A stretch of 64,000 nt of DNA from Clostridia bacterium (GCA_018432615.1 JAHDSQ010000041.1:1-64000); one strand, 5' to 3'; counted from the stretch's first letter, positions 9,740 to 18,233 are shown. Translations and numbers: made by a program. Notes: generated from the letters alone by a model not told the origin.

Positions 9740-10912
9740 TTAAACTTCATACCAATATTTGTTTACCTTCTCCTCATCCAAGGTAATACCGAGTCCGGGA
9801 CGGTCAGGCACAAACAGTTCACCGTTTTCATATTCATATGCGTCTACAACGATATCATCCAAATAACTGCGATTACCAACCTTGGTTTGGCGTTTCTCGG
9901 CGGGGGCTGTCAGCGGTATTACCGCACCGATTTCCGCACCTTTATTGGCAGCGATAGTATGAACGCTCGCGGCATTGCCCACACCAAGTTCGCCGGAACC
10001 ATTCAGATTGAAAGGCAATCCGGCTCCTGCTGCAACAGCGGCAACCTTCATAGCACCACTGATTCCGCCCGCCTTAGCCACATATATGGAGAGGCAGTCC
10101 GCTGCTCGCAGCTGGCTGATTTCGATCACATCCCGTGGTGTCCAGCAGCTTTCATCCGCCATGACGGGAATATTCACCCGCCGGGTAACTTCTGCCATTT
10201 CTCCTAGCCCTTCCACAGGTTGTTCAGCTATGGCAATATCGTATTTTTCGAGTTCATTCAATGCTATAATGGCGGTTTTAGCCAAACGGTATCCTTGATT
10301 AGCATCCAGAGTAATCTGTAAGGCCTTGCCTACCCTAGCGCGTATCGCCTCTACGGTTTTGACATCATTTTCTAAGTCAAGACCCACCTTGACTTTTATA
10401 TCCTTAATGCCGTCCTCGGCCACTGCATAGGCTTCTGCGGCGGCATCTTCCGGCTTCATAATTCCAATACTATGCATCAAACGAATACGCGGACGTACCA
10501 ATCCGCCCAGCAATTCATATGCCGGAATATTGAGGACTTTGCCTTTGATATCGTGCAGTGCCATATTAATCGCGGCCTTGGCATAGGAATAACCTTTGAT
10601 AATATCGTCCATTTGAGCTGTAAGACGTTCGATAGCGAAGGGATTCTCACCTATTAGAGAAGGTGCTAAATACTTTCTGATTACTTGGGCTACTAATTCC
10701 GGTGTTTCCCCGTAATAGCGGTTATAATCACCGCCCCAATTTTGCATTACCCTAGCCTCACCAATACCCTTAATCCCCTTATCTGTTTCAATAACCACGA
10801 TATTAGAGATGCTGAGCGACTCGCCGGCAAAAGCCATTTTATGGAATCTACGTCGCGGTATAGCTACTGCAAATACCTTGATTTCAGTTATTTTTATTTT
10901 ATTTGTACCCAT
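9740..10912 (-). CDS. Mandelate racemase/muconate lactonizing enzyme family protein (enolase superfamily)
   Basis: The 390-residue protein has the enolase-superfamily capping domain (1-125) and barrel. Catalytic features are a KxK pair (IKVKVG), metal ligands in LDANQGY, AEQPVE and MADES, and a second Lys in SIYVAKAGG. Lys on both faces of the barrel marks the muconate-lactonizing subgroup, which includes cycloisomerases, dipeptide epimerases, N-succinylamino acid racemases and o-succinylbenzoate synthases. With an opine dehydrogenase and an M24 peptidase in the same locus, racemisation or epimerisation of an N-substituted amino acid is plausible, but this is inference. Confidence 0.88.
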   Translation of the reverse strand: MGTNKIKITEIKVFAVAIPRRRFHKMAFAGESLSISNIVVIETDKGIKGIGEARVMQNWGGDYNRYYGETPELVAQVIRKYLAPSLIGENPFAIERLTAQMDDIIKGYSYAKAAINMALHDIKGKVLNIPAYELLGGLVRPRIRLMHSIGIMKPEDAAAEAYAVAEDGIKDIKVKVGLDLENDVKTVEAIRARVGKALQITLDANQGYRLAKTAIIALNELEKYDIAIAEQPVEGLGEMAEVTRRVNIPVMADESCWTPRDVIEISQLRAADCLSIYVAKAGGISGAMKVAAVAAGAGLPFNLNGSGELGVGNAASVHTIAANKGAEIGAVIPLTAPAEKRQTKVGNRSYLDDIVVDAYEYENGELFVPDRPGLGITLDEEKVNKYWYEV

Positions 10913-10924
10913 CTTTATTCACCT

Positions 10925-11191
10925 CTATTTTTTCTTTAACTGTTCCTTACACTGCTCCTCAATATCTTCATCACTGATTATCTCCACATATTCCTCTTTC
11001 CGTCCCATATCAATGACCATGACCAGCGCAAAAACAAAGATAATACCAATCTTGATCAAGAAATGGAGATTCCAGATGCGCATATAAAAAATCGTTGTTC
11101 CGGCCAATACCAAAAACACCCATGAAGCCCACTCATTAACAAAACGAAGCAACCCATTATTCTTTTTGTCGTCAATTGCCTGGTCTCTCAT
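10925..11191 (-). CDS. Small two-helix membrane protein of unknown function
   Basis: The 88-residue protein has two hydrophobic segments, around WASWVFLVLAGTTIFYMRIW and LIKIGIIFVFALVMVIDMG, then a charged tail (EEYVEIISDEDIEEQCKE). The ATG at 11191 follows GGGGGAGATAAT; upstream in-frame residues lack support. It is the last gene before the IS110 insertion and the nearest preceding gene on its strand is the TRAP permease. It could be an accessory membrane subunit of that transporter, but I do not recognise the family. Confidence 0.6.
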   Translation of the reverse strand: MRDQAIDDKKNNGLLRFVNEWASWVFLVLAGTTIFYMRIWNLHFLIKIGIIFVFALVMVIDMGRKEEYVEIISDEDIEEQCKEQLKKK

Positions 11192-11224
11192 ATTATCTCC
11201 CCCTTGTATTATAGAGTAGTAGTT

Positions 11225-11442
11225 ATTAGAGCCCCTCTCCAAGGGCTTGTGCTAAACTGTAAGGGATGCTGTGGATTGGTTCACTCCTCCTACCACCAGA
11301 TGGTTCACGAAAGGCTCCAACCACAGCCCTTTGCAGATTTGTTAATCAGTTAGATACCGCCAGACGGTTTATTTGGAACAAGGTTACAAGAGCAAAGTGT
11401 ACTGTGGATGCAGCATCAAATAATATCGCTGGAGGTTTTACT
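11225..11442 (+). ncRNA. Candidate IS110 bridge RNA region
   Basis: The noncoding DNA just 5' of the transposase folds strongly. AGCCC/GGGCT forms a small hairpin at 11230-11247. AAGGG, GCTGTGG and TTGG (11261-11279) pair with CCAACCACAGCCCTT (11317-11331), broken only by AT and A bulges. The stem encloses a loop of about 37 nt that contains GGTTCAC, a copy of a 7-mer overlapping the loop's 5' edge. A stem with a large internal loop is what known IS110 bridge RNAs show. Location and structure are seen; the RNA itself is inferred. Confidence 0.4.
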
Positions 11443-12619
11443 ATGATTTGCGTAGGAATTGATGTAGCTAAAGACAAACATGACTGCTCCATTATCAGTT
11501 CGGAGGGCGAAGTCCTTGCGGGCGTATTTACCATCCCGAACGATATGACCGGTTTCAACTGCCTGTTGCAGAGGATCCAGGCTTGCTCTGCCGGACAGGA
11601 CAAAATTAAAGTAGGACTTGAGGCAACCGGACACTACAGCTACAACATTCTCGGGTTTCTGCTTGACAACGGCCTGGACAGCTTTGTCATTAACCCCTTG
11701 CACACCAACCTTTACCGGAAAAGTCTCAGTCTCAGAAAGACGAAGACCGACCGTGTCGATGCGCGAACGATTGCAATGATGCTCATGTCTGATGTGGGCC
11801 TCAAGCCCTACACAGACATAGCTTACCACAACGAAGAGGTAAAATCACTTACCAGATACCGTTTCGGCAAAGTAAAAGAACGAGCCCAGCTCAAGCAGTC
11901 GGTGACCAGACTGGTGTGCATCCTGTTCCCAGAGCTGGAAAAGCTGGTGCCAACACTCCATATGGCCTCTGTCTATGCTTTGCTTGAAGAGCTTCCGGGG
12001 GCGCACCAGATTGCGGCAGCACATCTAACACACTTAAAAACTGTTCTCCATGACGCTTCAAAAGGCCGCTACAGCCGGGGCAAGGCCATTGAGATACGTG
12101 AGGCTGCTAAATCATCCATTGGTTCCAGGATGCCGGCGAAGTCATTGGAACTTCGGCACACCATCCCCCTCATTCGGGAACTGGACGCTGAGATTGAAGA
12201 GATTGAGTCCGCCCATCCAAAACATTATGGATGAAATTCATTCTCCTATTACAACCATCCCCGGCATTGGGTTTCGCATGAGAGCTATGATTCTTGCCAA
12301 GACGGGCGATTTCTCCCGCTTCGATTCCCCGGATAAAGTGCTGGCTTATGCCGGTCTGTCGCCTTCTACATACCAATCCGGGCAGCTTGTTAACGGTTAT
12401 GCCCATATGGAGAAGCGCGGCTCCAAATACCTGCGGTTTGCCATCTTCAACGCTGCCAAGTATGTTTGCCACTGGGACCCAACCTTTGCTGCTTATCTCG
12501 CTAAGAAACGGGCCGAGGGCAAGCACTACAACGTTGCCATTTCCCACGCTGCCAAAAAACTGGTGCGGCTCATATATGCCTTGGAGAGAACCAGAGAACC
12601 TTACCGTCAGGTAGCTTGA
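11443..12619 (+). pseudogene. IS110-family transposase, frameshifted
   Basis: The N-terminal DEDD/RuvC-like domain starts at an ATG after GGAGG (GIDVAKDKHDCS, then GLEATGHYSYN and KTDRVDART with acidic catalytic residues). The C-terminal Tnp_20 domain (TTIPGIGFRMRAMILAKTG, YAGLSPSTYQSG with the presumed nucleophilic Ser) is in the next frame. The break lies at 12211-12214: GAGTCCGCCCATCC would read through as ...ESAIQNIMDE if one C of the CCC were absent. All other parts are intact, so this is a recent single-base insertion or a sequencing error. As written the protein ends after six wrong residues and is inactive. Confidence 0.9.
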
Positions 12620-12744
12620 TTTACTTAAATAACCTGCACGTCGTCTTAACAGACGTCTGCTTTGCTATACCCTTTGCTGAATCATCGATTTTTGGCATCC
12701 CTCCTCATTTTGAGGCTTGACTTTTAATAGTTAGTCTTTCGCCA

Positions 12745-14664
12745 TTACGCATTAGTATTTGAAGGATAGATGTCTTGGTTTTTTTTCTTAAAAATTGTAA
12801 AGTGAAGAACCACATAAAGCGCCATGATGGAAAAGCCGATTATATCGGTAGTCAAACCACCTGCTATCAGAAACATTCCGCCACTGAAGATAAGAATACG
12901 CCATAGCCAGCCCATACTGTGTATAAACCAGCCCTCGTTTGCCGCCGTAACCAGAAGCACCCCACAGATGGCGGTAAAACAAGTTTGAATTATTTTCAAG
13001 ACTGAACCGCTCATAAGTAGGCTCGGAGAATATACAAACATAAAGGGCACGATAAAAGAGGGTAAGGCGATTCGCCAAGCTGTCCAGCCCACCTGCATAC
13101 CCTTGGCACCTGCTAAGGAGGCTGCTGCAAACGAAGCCACACAAACAGGTGGTGTGATGAAGCTTAAGATTCCGAAATAGAAACAGAACAAATGAGCTGC
13201 CATCTGGGGAACTCCCATTTGGATTAGGGAGGGGATAACCAGGGCAGAAAGTGTTACATAAACACCTACCGCCGGCATTCCCATGCCCAGGATCAAAGAT
13301 ACCAATGCGGTAAGCATCAGACCGATCAGCATATTCCCACCGGAAAGGCTGACCAGTTCCCGAGAAAAACGGGCGCCAAGACCGGACTGATCAAGACATC
13401 CGATAACAATGCCCGCGGCTGCGCAGGCAATTACTACAATAAAGCTGGCCTCGATGGACTTACAAAGCGACATAAAATATTGCTTACTGCTCATCCTTGA
13501 TTTGGGATTAACCTGAACCATAACAACTAGTAAAACAATGCCTACAATAGCGGATTTGGTTGTGGAATACCCCTTTACCAGCATAAAAGTAAGAACAATC
13601 AGTGGCACAAGATACTGTATACCATCCACTAAAACCTTCAATATTTGAGGTTTTTCTTTCATCATAGGCTTTAACCCCCGCCTTCTGGCACGAAAATCCA
13701 CGGCCATAAAAACAGCGAGATAATAAAGAAGTGCGGGAATAACAGCTGCCTTGATAACCTCCACATAGGGCACCTTTAAAAACTCTGCGATGAGGAAGGC
13801 CGCAGCTCCCATAATAGGAGGCATAATCTGACCGCCGGTAGAGGCAACAGCTTCTACCGCAGCGGCAAAGCGAGGTTTGTACCCATATTCCTTCATCAAG
13901 GGTATGGTAACCGTACCGGTAGTAACCACATTGGCAACGGCAGCACCGGAAACTGTTCCGAATATGCTGCTGGCTACAACAGCGGCTTTAGCCGGTCCGG
14001 CCACCAAGCGCCCGGTAAACACCTGGGCCAGCCGAAGAAAATACGATCCTGCCCCTGACACTGCCAGTAGACCGCCAAAAATGAGAAACACCATAATATA
14101 TCCTGTTACCGCGCCAATGGCGGTACCAAATATCCCTAATTGTTGCACAAATATACTGTCTGCAATAGCTCTTGGGCTAACAGAAGGACCGAAAAATATT
14201 CCCGGAAGATATCTGGCAAAGCAGGCGTGAAAGAAAAAGAATCCGGAAATAATTACAAGCGGCCAACCCATGACCCTCCTGGTTGCTTCCAAAACAATAA
14301 TAATATAGATAAAGGCAATTACAATATCCTTTTGCTCCATGGTACGCCACATAAAGTCTTTGATATCAAGCATTGAATAGAAAATGGTATAGAGTAAGAA
14401 CAAGACAACTGCTGCATCAATAACTGTAAAGATATTTGGCTTATCGGTCCACTTTTTACGTCCCAAAGGCCTGAGAATAAAAATCAAAACCATAATAATC
14501 GTAACATTGAAGCCTCTATCCAACCTGGCAATGGGCATGCCGAAGAAAGCTGTCAATAAATGATAGCAACCCAGACAAAGCGCCAAAGCAGCCACAAACA
14601 TGGCAATAGTTCTATATATAGTATTTTCCTCTTTACTGCCAATCAGACGAAATACTTCATTCAC
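12745..14664 (-). CDS. TRAP transporter fused permease (4TM + 12TM, TAXI type)
   Basis: This 639-residue, very hydrophobic protein joins the small and large TRAP permease subunits, as is usual for TAXI-type systems. The DctM-like part contains GTVSGAAVANVVTTGTVTIP, STGGQIMPPIMGAAAFLIAE and LGMGMPAVGVYVTLSALVIP, typical of the sodium-coupled transport domain. It partners the binding protein encoded just upstream in the operon and should import the substrate of this locus. Start is supported by GGAGGTG. A hairpin separates it from the binding-protein gene. Confidence 0.92.
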   Translation of the reverse strand: MNEVFRLIGSKEENTIYRTIAMFVAALALCLGCYHLLTAFFGMPIARLDRGFNVTIIMVLIFILRPLGRKKWTDKPNIFTVIDAAVVLFLLYTIFYSMLDIKDFMWRTMEQKDIVIAFIYIIIVLEATRRVMGWPLVIISGFFFFHACFARYLPGIFFGPSVSPRAIADSIFVQQLGIFGTAIGAVTGYIMVFLIFGGLLAVSGAGSYFLRLAQVFTGRLVAGPAKAAVVASSIFGTVSGAAVANVVTTGTVTIPLMKEYGYKPRFAAAVEAVASTGGQIMPPIMGAAAFLIAEFLKVPYVEVIKAAVIPALLYYLAVFMAVDFRARRRGLKPMMKEKPQILKVLVDGIQYLVPLIVLTFMLVKGYSTTKSAIVGIVLLVVMVQVNPKSRMSSKQYFMSLCKSIEASFIVVIACAAAGIVIGCLDQSGLGARFSRELVSLSGGNMLIGLMLTALVSLILGMGMPAVGVYVTLSALVIPSLIQMGVPQMAAHLFCFYFGILSFITPPVCVASFAAASLAGAKGMQVGWTAWRIALPSFIVPFMFVYSPSLLMSGSVLKIIQTCFTAICGVLLVTAANEGWFIHSMGWLWRILIFSGGMFLIAGGLTTDIIGFSIMALYVVLHFTIFKKKNQDIYPSNTNA

Positions 14665-14738
14665 TAAAGGACACCTCCTATAATGTTGATCAGACAGGGC
14701 ACCTATTTCGTTCGAAAATACCTTCCCAAACCAAGTTG

Positions 14739-14806
14739 AAAAAACTGTATAAACAGCCCTGAGGAGACCCGGAAGGAATATGCAATATTTTCCGGGTCCT
14801 CTCAGG
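14739..14806 (-). terminator. Intercistronic hairpins between TAXI binding protein and permease
   Basis: On the minus strand, arms at 14758-14774 and 14790-14806 pair 14 of 17 positions (CCTGAG and ACCCGGAA blocks flank a short mismatch). Right after comes CTGT-TTATA-like-ACAG followed by six T (14739-14756), a small rho-independent-terminator shape. Because the permease gene follows in the same direction with its own ribosome binding site, this probably acts as a partial terminator or 3'-end stabiliser that leaves binding protein mRNA in excess. Confidence 0.65.
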
Positions 14807-14821
14807 TTTAAAAATTAGTCT

Positions 14822-15868
14822 TTAAAAATCAAACTTTCCTGCCTTCCAGTCATCATAAAACTGCTGCGCAGCGGGATGAATCGGCATATTAACAACACCA
14901 TCAAACATGGAATCCGGGGTCAATGAGGCAATGCGTTGTTCTGTGGCAGCAACTGCATCGAGGTTGGAATAGAAAGCCACACACAGATTATAAACTACAT
15001 CATCAGGAATATCGTCACGGCAAAAAACGTTCTGTACCGAACCCACTGCCAATACCTGATCTTCGGCAGTAAAGTCATAGATACCTACATCAGGCACCAT
15101 GGCGGAAACAACACCGGGGCCACTGTCTTTGATCTTTGCCACAACCTCTTCACTGATAGGTACCAGCTTGACACCGGTGGAAGCCTCAAGAGTCAAAGCA
15201 TTGCTGTTGGGATGATTAGCAAACAAACACGATGCATCGGCGTTTTTATCCTTAACCATAGTGGTGCCATCACCATAAGAAGCATTAGTAATAACCCCGC
15301 CGGCATCTTTAATATCATCATAGGTGTATCCGTGAGCATTTAAAACCATGCGGAAAAAGTTTTCGGCGATAGAGTTAACATCCCCTACCACAACATGCTT
15401 GTCCAGAAGGTCCTCAAAGCTTTCAATGTCACTGTTGGGAGTTGTCATAATAGTTAGGTACAGAGGAGTCATTGTTAATACATGACGGATATTTTTGAGG
15501 GGTTTACCTTCATAATCCCCGGTGCCCACATAAGCGGCCTCTTGGCTGTTAGTGTAGGTAAAGCCGATATCTGCTTCCCCCGTGGAAACATTGTTCATAT
15601 TACCAATAACCGTTCCCGGGCTGACAGAGGTACGCACATTATCCATGGTCTCTTCGAGAGACATTGCCAAGGCAGACATTTCCGAATACCATGCACCCCC
15701 TGTTGAACCTGCCGCCATTCTCAAAAGGATTGGTTCTCTCGCTTCTCCTCCTCCCTCTGCCGTCTCCCCATTATTTTGATTACAACCAACAAATACCACC
15801 ATAGAAATAAGTAGAATCATAAATACAGACAAGATACTCATCGGGTTCCAGCTAGTTGCTTTTTTCAT
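14822..15868 (-). CDS. TAXI-family TRAP transporter solute-binding lipoprotein
   Basis: The 348-residue protein begins with a signal peptide ending in a lipobox (VVFVGCNQN), so it should be tethered to the outer face of the membrane. The mature part has the TAXI hallmark near its start, LRMAAGSTGGAWYSEMSALA, and later ADIGFTYTNSQEAAY. TAXI proteins bind glutamate-like or other organic acids and hand them to the fused permease. The ATG at 15868 follows AAAGGGTGG; a GTG three codons earlier lies within that site. The ligand is unknown, but it defines the entry substrate of the locus. Confidence 0.9.
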   Translation of the reverse strand: MKKATSWNPMSILSVFMILLISMVVFVGCNQNNGETAEGGGEAREPILLRMAAGSTGGAWYSEMSALAMSLEETMDNVRTSVSPGTVIGNMNNVSTGEADIGFTYTNSQEAAYVGTGDYEGKPLKNIRHVLTMTPLYLTIMTTPNSDIESFEDLLDKHVVVGDVNSIAENFFRMVLNAHGYTYDDIKDAGGVITNASYGDGTTMVKDKNADASCLFANHPNSNALTLEASTGVKLVPISEEVVAKIKDSGPGVVSAMVPDVGIYDFTAEDQVLAVGSVQNVFCRDDIPDDVVYNLCVAFYSNLDAVAATEQRIASLTPDSMFDGVVNMPIHPAAQQFYDDWKAGKFDF

Positions 15869-16077
15869 TATGGCCACCCTTTCTTTATTCGTTTTTTTAC
15901 CTCAAGTGAGAATTGGAGACTCGTAAACAGCTAACACCTGACTCAGAAATCCGCTTGATTCATAAATACCATTTATCACCCCCGACCTAATTACGCATAA
16001 TCCTGATATATTGTGCTAATTTTCACATTCACTTTAAGGTGTCTTTATGTTTCTATCTTAATGCAAGATTGTTGCGA

Positions 16078-17181
16078 TTATTTTGTGTCGATACCTGCGC
16101 CGATTTTACGTGCTTCCTCAAGGCTGCATCCGGTTAAACCCATTTTTTCCAGGTTCATTCCTATCTCATGATAATCAACCTTGCTGATAATTGAAGCTAG
16201 CTGAATCAGGGAATCAATAACAGGGGTTTTGACTCCACTAAGTTTTCCTAAGGAACTAAACGCCACCAAACCATTGGAAACATCCTCTACAAGATAGCGG
16301 TCCCGGAGACTCTTGGGGCATTTAATCCTGCTGTTAGGTTTAGAGTTTTGCAAAGCCCCATATATGGTTCCACTGGCATACCCAACCTCGTCGGTATACC
16401 CCCCTTGATAAAACTGTTCGACCAAAGATACATTAGCAATCCCGAAAGCTTCAGCTACAGCCCTTCTTTCCGCATCTGCAGCCTCCATTACATCGCACAC
16501 GGCAGGACTGGAGGCCTCCAAATAATAGAGACAATCGCAGTCGTTTTCAATCCAGCCCGCATTCATGATCATACCCGCCGGATGAATGATAGGATTCATA
16601 TTAAAAAGAATACTATGGATTACTCCGGACATTTTATGGAAGGAAAACATGCCATTAAGAATCCCCCAGATACGCGAACCCTCGTAACCGGTGAGGGAAA
16701 CTGCGCCTATGGTTTGCCTCACTTGATAAATATTGACCAGATCCGGTCTCTCCAGTCGGGTGGAATAGGTTAACGTACATGTCTCCATCAAATCCAGCCG
16801 ATATTTGGACATTTCTTCACACCAGATATTACGAAACAAAAGTGATGTGCCGGAGCCGGGGATAATTGCAATTCCCAATCCTTCACGGAGATATGGTTTT
16901 AGAAGTTTGGCATAATATTCATGTGTATTACGGGGAACAACGACAATTACATGTTCTACGTCCCCCATCGTGCGTGCTAAGTCACTGCCAACATAGGCAA
17001 AATTCACAAAACCAGAGCCAAAAACCCCTTCATAATTTATACCCCCCAAAGCCTGGATAGGTTCCAATCTTGTCCCGGGACGGTTGTAAAGGTTAACCTC
17101 ATGCCCCTCCAGTGTAAAGTGTACCGCAATAGAGCAGCCACCGTTACCCGCTCCTATAACCGCAATTTTTGCCACATTCAC
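16078..17181 (-). CDS. NAD/NADP octopine/nopaline (opine) dehydrogenase family protein
   Basis: The 367-residue protein opens with a dinucleotide-binding motif (IAVIGAGNGGCSIAVHFTLEGHEV) and has the two-domain layout of opine dehydrogenases, with HPAGMIMNAGWIE near residue 210, where the family keeps a catalytic His. Opine dehydrogenases reductively join, or oxidatively split, a secondary amine formed from an amino acid and a 2-oxo acid. In an operon with an importer and an aminotransferase the splitting direction is more likely. The start overlaps the regulator's stop by 4 bp (17178-17181), so the two are coupled. Confidence 0.85.
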   Translation of the reverse strand: MNVAKIAVIGAGNGGCSIAVHFTLEGHEVNLYNRPGTRLEPIQALGGINYEGVFGSGFVNFAYVGSDLARTMGDVEHVIVVVPRNTHEYYAKLLKPYLREGLGIAIIPGSGTSLLFRNIWCEEMSKYRLDLMETCTLTYSTRLERPDLVNIYQVRQTIGAVSLTGYEGSRIWGILNGMFSFHKMSGVIHSILFNMNPIIHPAGMIMNAGWIENDCDCLYYLEASSPAVCDVMEAADAERRAVAEAFGIANVSLVEQFYQGGYTDEVGYASGTIYGALQNSKPNSRIKCPKSLRDRYLVEDVSNGLVAFSSLGKLSGVKTPVIDSLIQLASIISKVDYHEIGMNLEKMGLTGCSLEEARKIGAGIDTK

Positions 17182-17936
17182 TCCTCCTTGTTATCACCTT
17201 TCAGCATGGCGATATCCGCAAATACATTTTTCGTATTGGTAATATGGTCTTCCATAGCTTTAAGCGCTTTTTCCAAATCACCTCTCTTTAAAGCATTAAC
17301 GATATTATAATGCTCCTCAGCGGATTTAGTCAGCCTTCCCTCACGGCTTAAAACTGCCCGTCTATCGATACTGATCAAATCGGCGACCATAGCCGTCAAA
17401 CTACCCAGGAGCTTATTGCCACTCAACTCAGCCAATAAAACATGAAAGCGCATATCCAGCTTGGTAGCCAGTGAAATATTACTTGGATTTGTCTGGGCAC
17501 ACTCCCTCATATTTTCAACTATTCCTTCTATTTCGCTAAAATCCACCTCTGTGTGTCTACTACAGACTAGGCCGACGATTTTAGCTTCAAGGGCGGAACG
17601 CACTTCTAAAATCTCCATAACCTCCGTGCTGTTGACATGGGCCCATTTATTCCACACATTGAAGCGACTTTCAGCACCATTTGAATCAAGTACAAACGCT
17701 CCTTTGCCACGTTCCACCCGCACAACGCCCATCAACTCCAAAGCGCGCAAAGCCTCGCGGACACAAGGCTGGCTTACACCAAATTCCATAGCCAAAATAC
17801 GCTCGGAATCCAGCTTGTCTCCGTCTTTTAAAGTGCCCTCTTCAATCCTGGCCATTATTTGTTCCATCACATTTTCTGATGACCGTTTATGCCTTACCCT
17901 GGAAAACATTTTATTGTCTGTTACTTTGTCTACCAT
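17178..17936 (-). CDS. GntR-family (FadR subfamily) transcriptional regulator
   Basis: The 252-residue protein has an N-terminal winged helix (about 15-85) with the GntR signature LKDGDKLDSERILAMEFGVSQPCVREALRALELMG, given here in two parts in the protein, and an all-helical FCD ligand-binding domain (about 100-235) with metal-site-like His in MRFHVLLAELSGN and EHYNIVNAL. The ATG at 17936 has GGAGG 7 nt upstream. It heads the minus-strand catabolic locus and probably represses it in the absence of a pathway metabolite. A 7-3-7 palindrome overlapping its likely promoter is a candidate operator. Confidence 0.9.
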   Translation of the reverse strand: MVDKVTDNKMFSRVRHKRSSENVMEQIMARIEEGTLKDGDKLDSERILAMEFGVSQPCVREALRALELMGVVRVERGKGAFVLDSNGAESRFNVWNKWAHVNSTEVMEILEVRSALEAKIVGLVCSRHTEVDFSEIEGIVENMRECAQTNPSNISLATKLDMRFHVLLAELSGNKLLGSLTAMVADLISIDRRAVLSREGRLTKSAEEHYNIVNALKRGDLEKALKAMEDHITNTKNVFADIAMLKGDNKEE

Positions 17937-18060
17937 TAAGCATCCTCCGTTTAGATTTATTATCAACAACCAATCAAACCTATGTATGCCTAAAATCACA
18001 CTGATAGTGAACTCTCATCGCTATCCTAATTATAATTCATACAGTAAACACAACGTATAA

Positions 18061-18105
18061 TAGTAACCTAGTTACTAAGTTACCATGTTCAATAATCGTT
18101 GTCAA
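18061..18105 (-). promoter_or_regulatory. Promoter and candidate GntR operator for the catabolic locus
   Basis: On the minus strand a TTGACA -35 box (18105-18100) is followed after 17 bp by TAACTT (18082-18077), a weak -10. A perfect palindrome, TAGTAAC-CTA-GTTACTA (18061-18077), touches the -10 and start region. Short palindromes with a TnGT...ACnA outline are typical FadR-subfamily sites, so this is likely the autoregulatory operator. The remainder of 17937-18299 holds a terminator and no gene. Confidence 0.55.
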
Positions 18106-18186
18106 TAAAAAGTTGTGTGCTTGACTATTCTGTTATTTTGTTTTCTTATTAGATTCTCGCTATTACACAAGTACTTTTTTATTATC

Positions 18187-18233
18187 AAAAAAGCCTCCAA
18201 CTGTTGATTACCAATCGTTGCAGGCTTTTTTAT
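18187..18233. terminator. Bidirectional rho-independent terminator
   Basis: AAAAAAGCCTCCAAC pairs with GTTGCAGGCTTTTTT around a 15-nt loop, with one mismatch. T-runs occur on both strands. On the minus strand it lies about 65 bp past the guaA stop and separates the hpt-guaA unit from the regulator promoter. Confidence 0.85.

Larger units (their letters stand above)
11205..12735 (+). mobile_element. IS110-family insertion sequence (ends approximate)
   Basis: A plus-strand transposase gene interrupts a run of minus-strand catabolic genes between the small membrane protein and the TRAP permease. IS110-family elements usually lack long terminal inverted repeats and often lack target duplications, and I could not find either, so the ends are bracketed only by the neighbouring genes. 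About 200 bp of noncoding DNA lies 5' of the transposase and about 100 bp 3'. The longer 5' side fits the IS110 subgroup, in which the left end carries the bridge RNA. Confidence 0.75.

Noticed and set aside
11266-11442. N-terminal extension of the transposase frame
   Set aside because: Residues before MICVGIDVAKDKHD do not match the family, and GGAGG points to the ATG at 11443. The DNA is better read as structured noncoding end.
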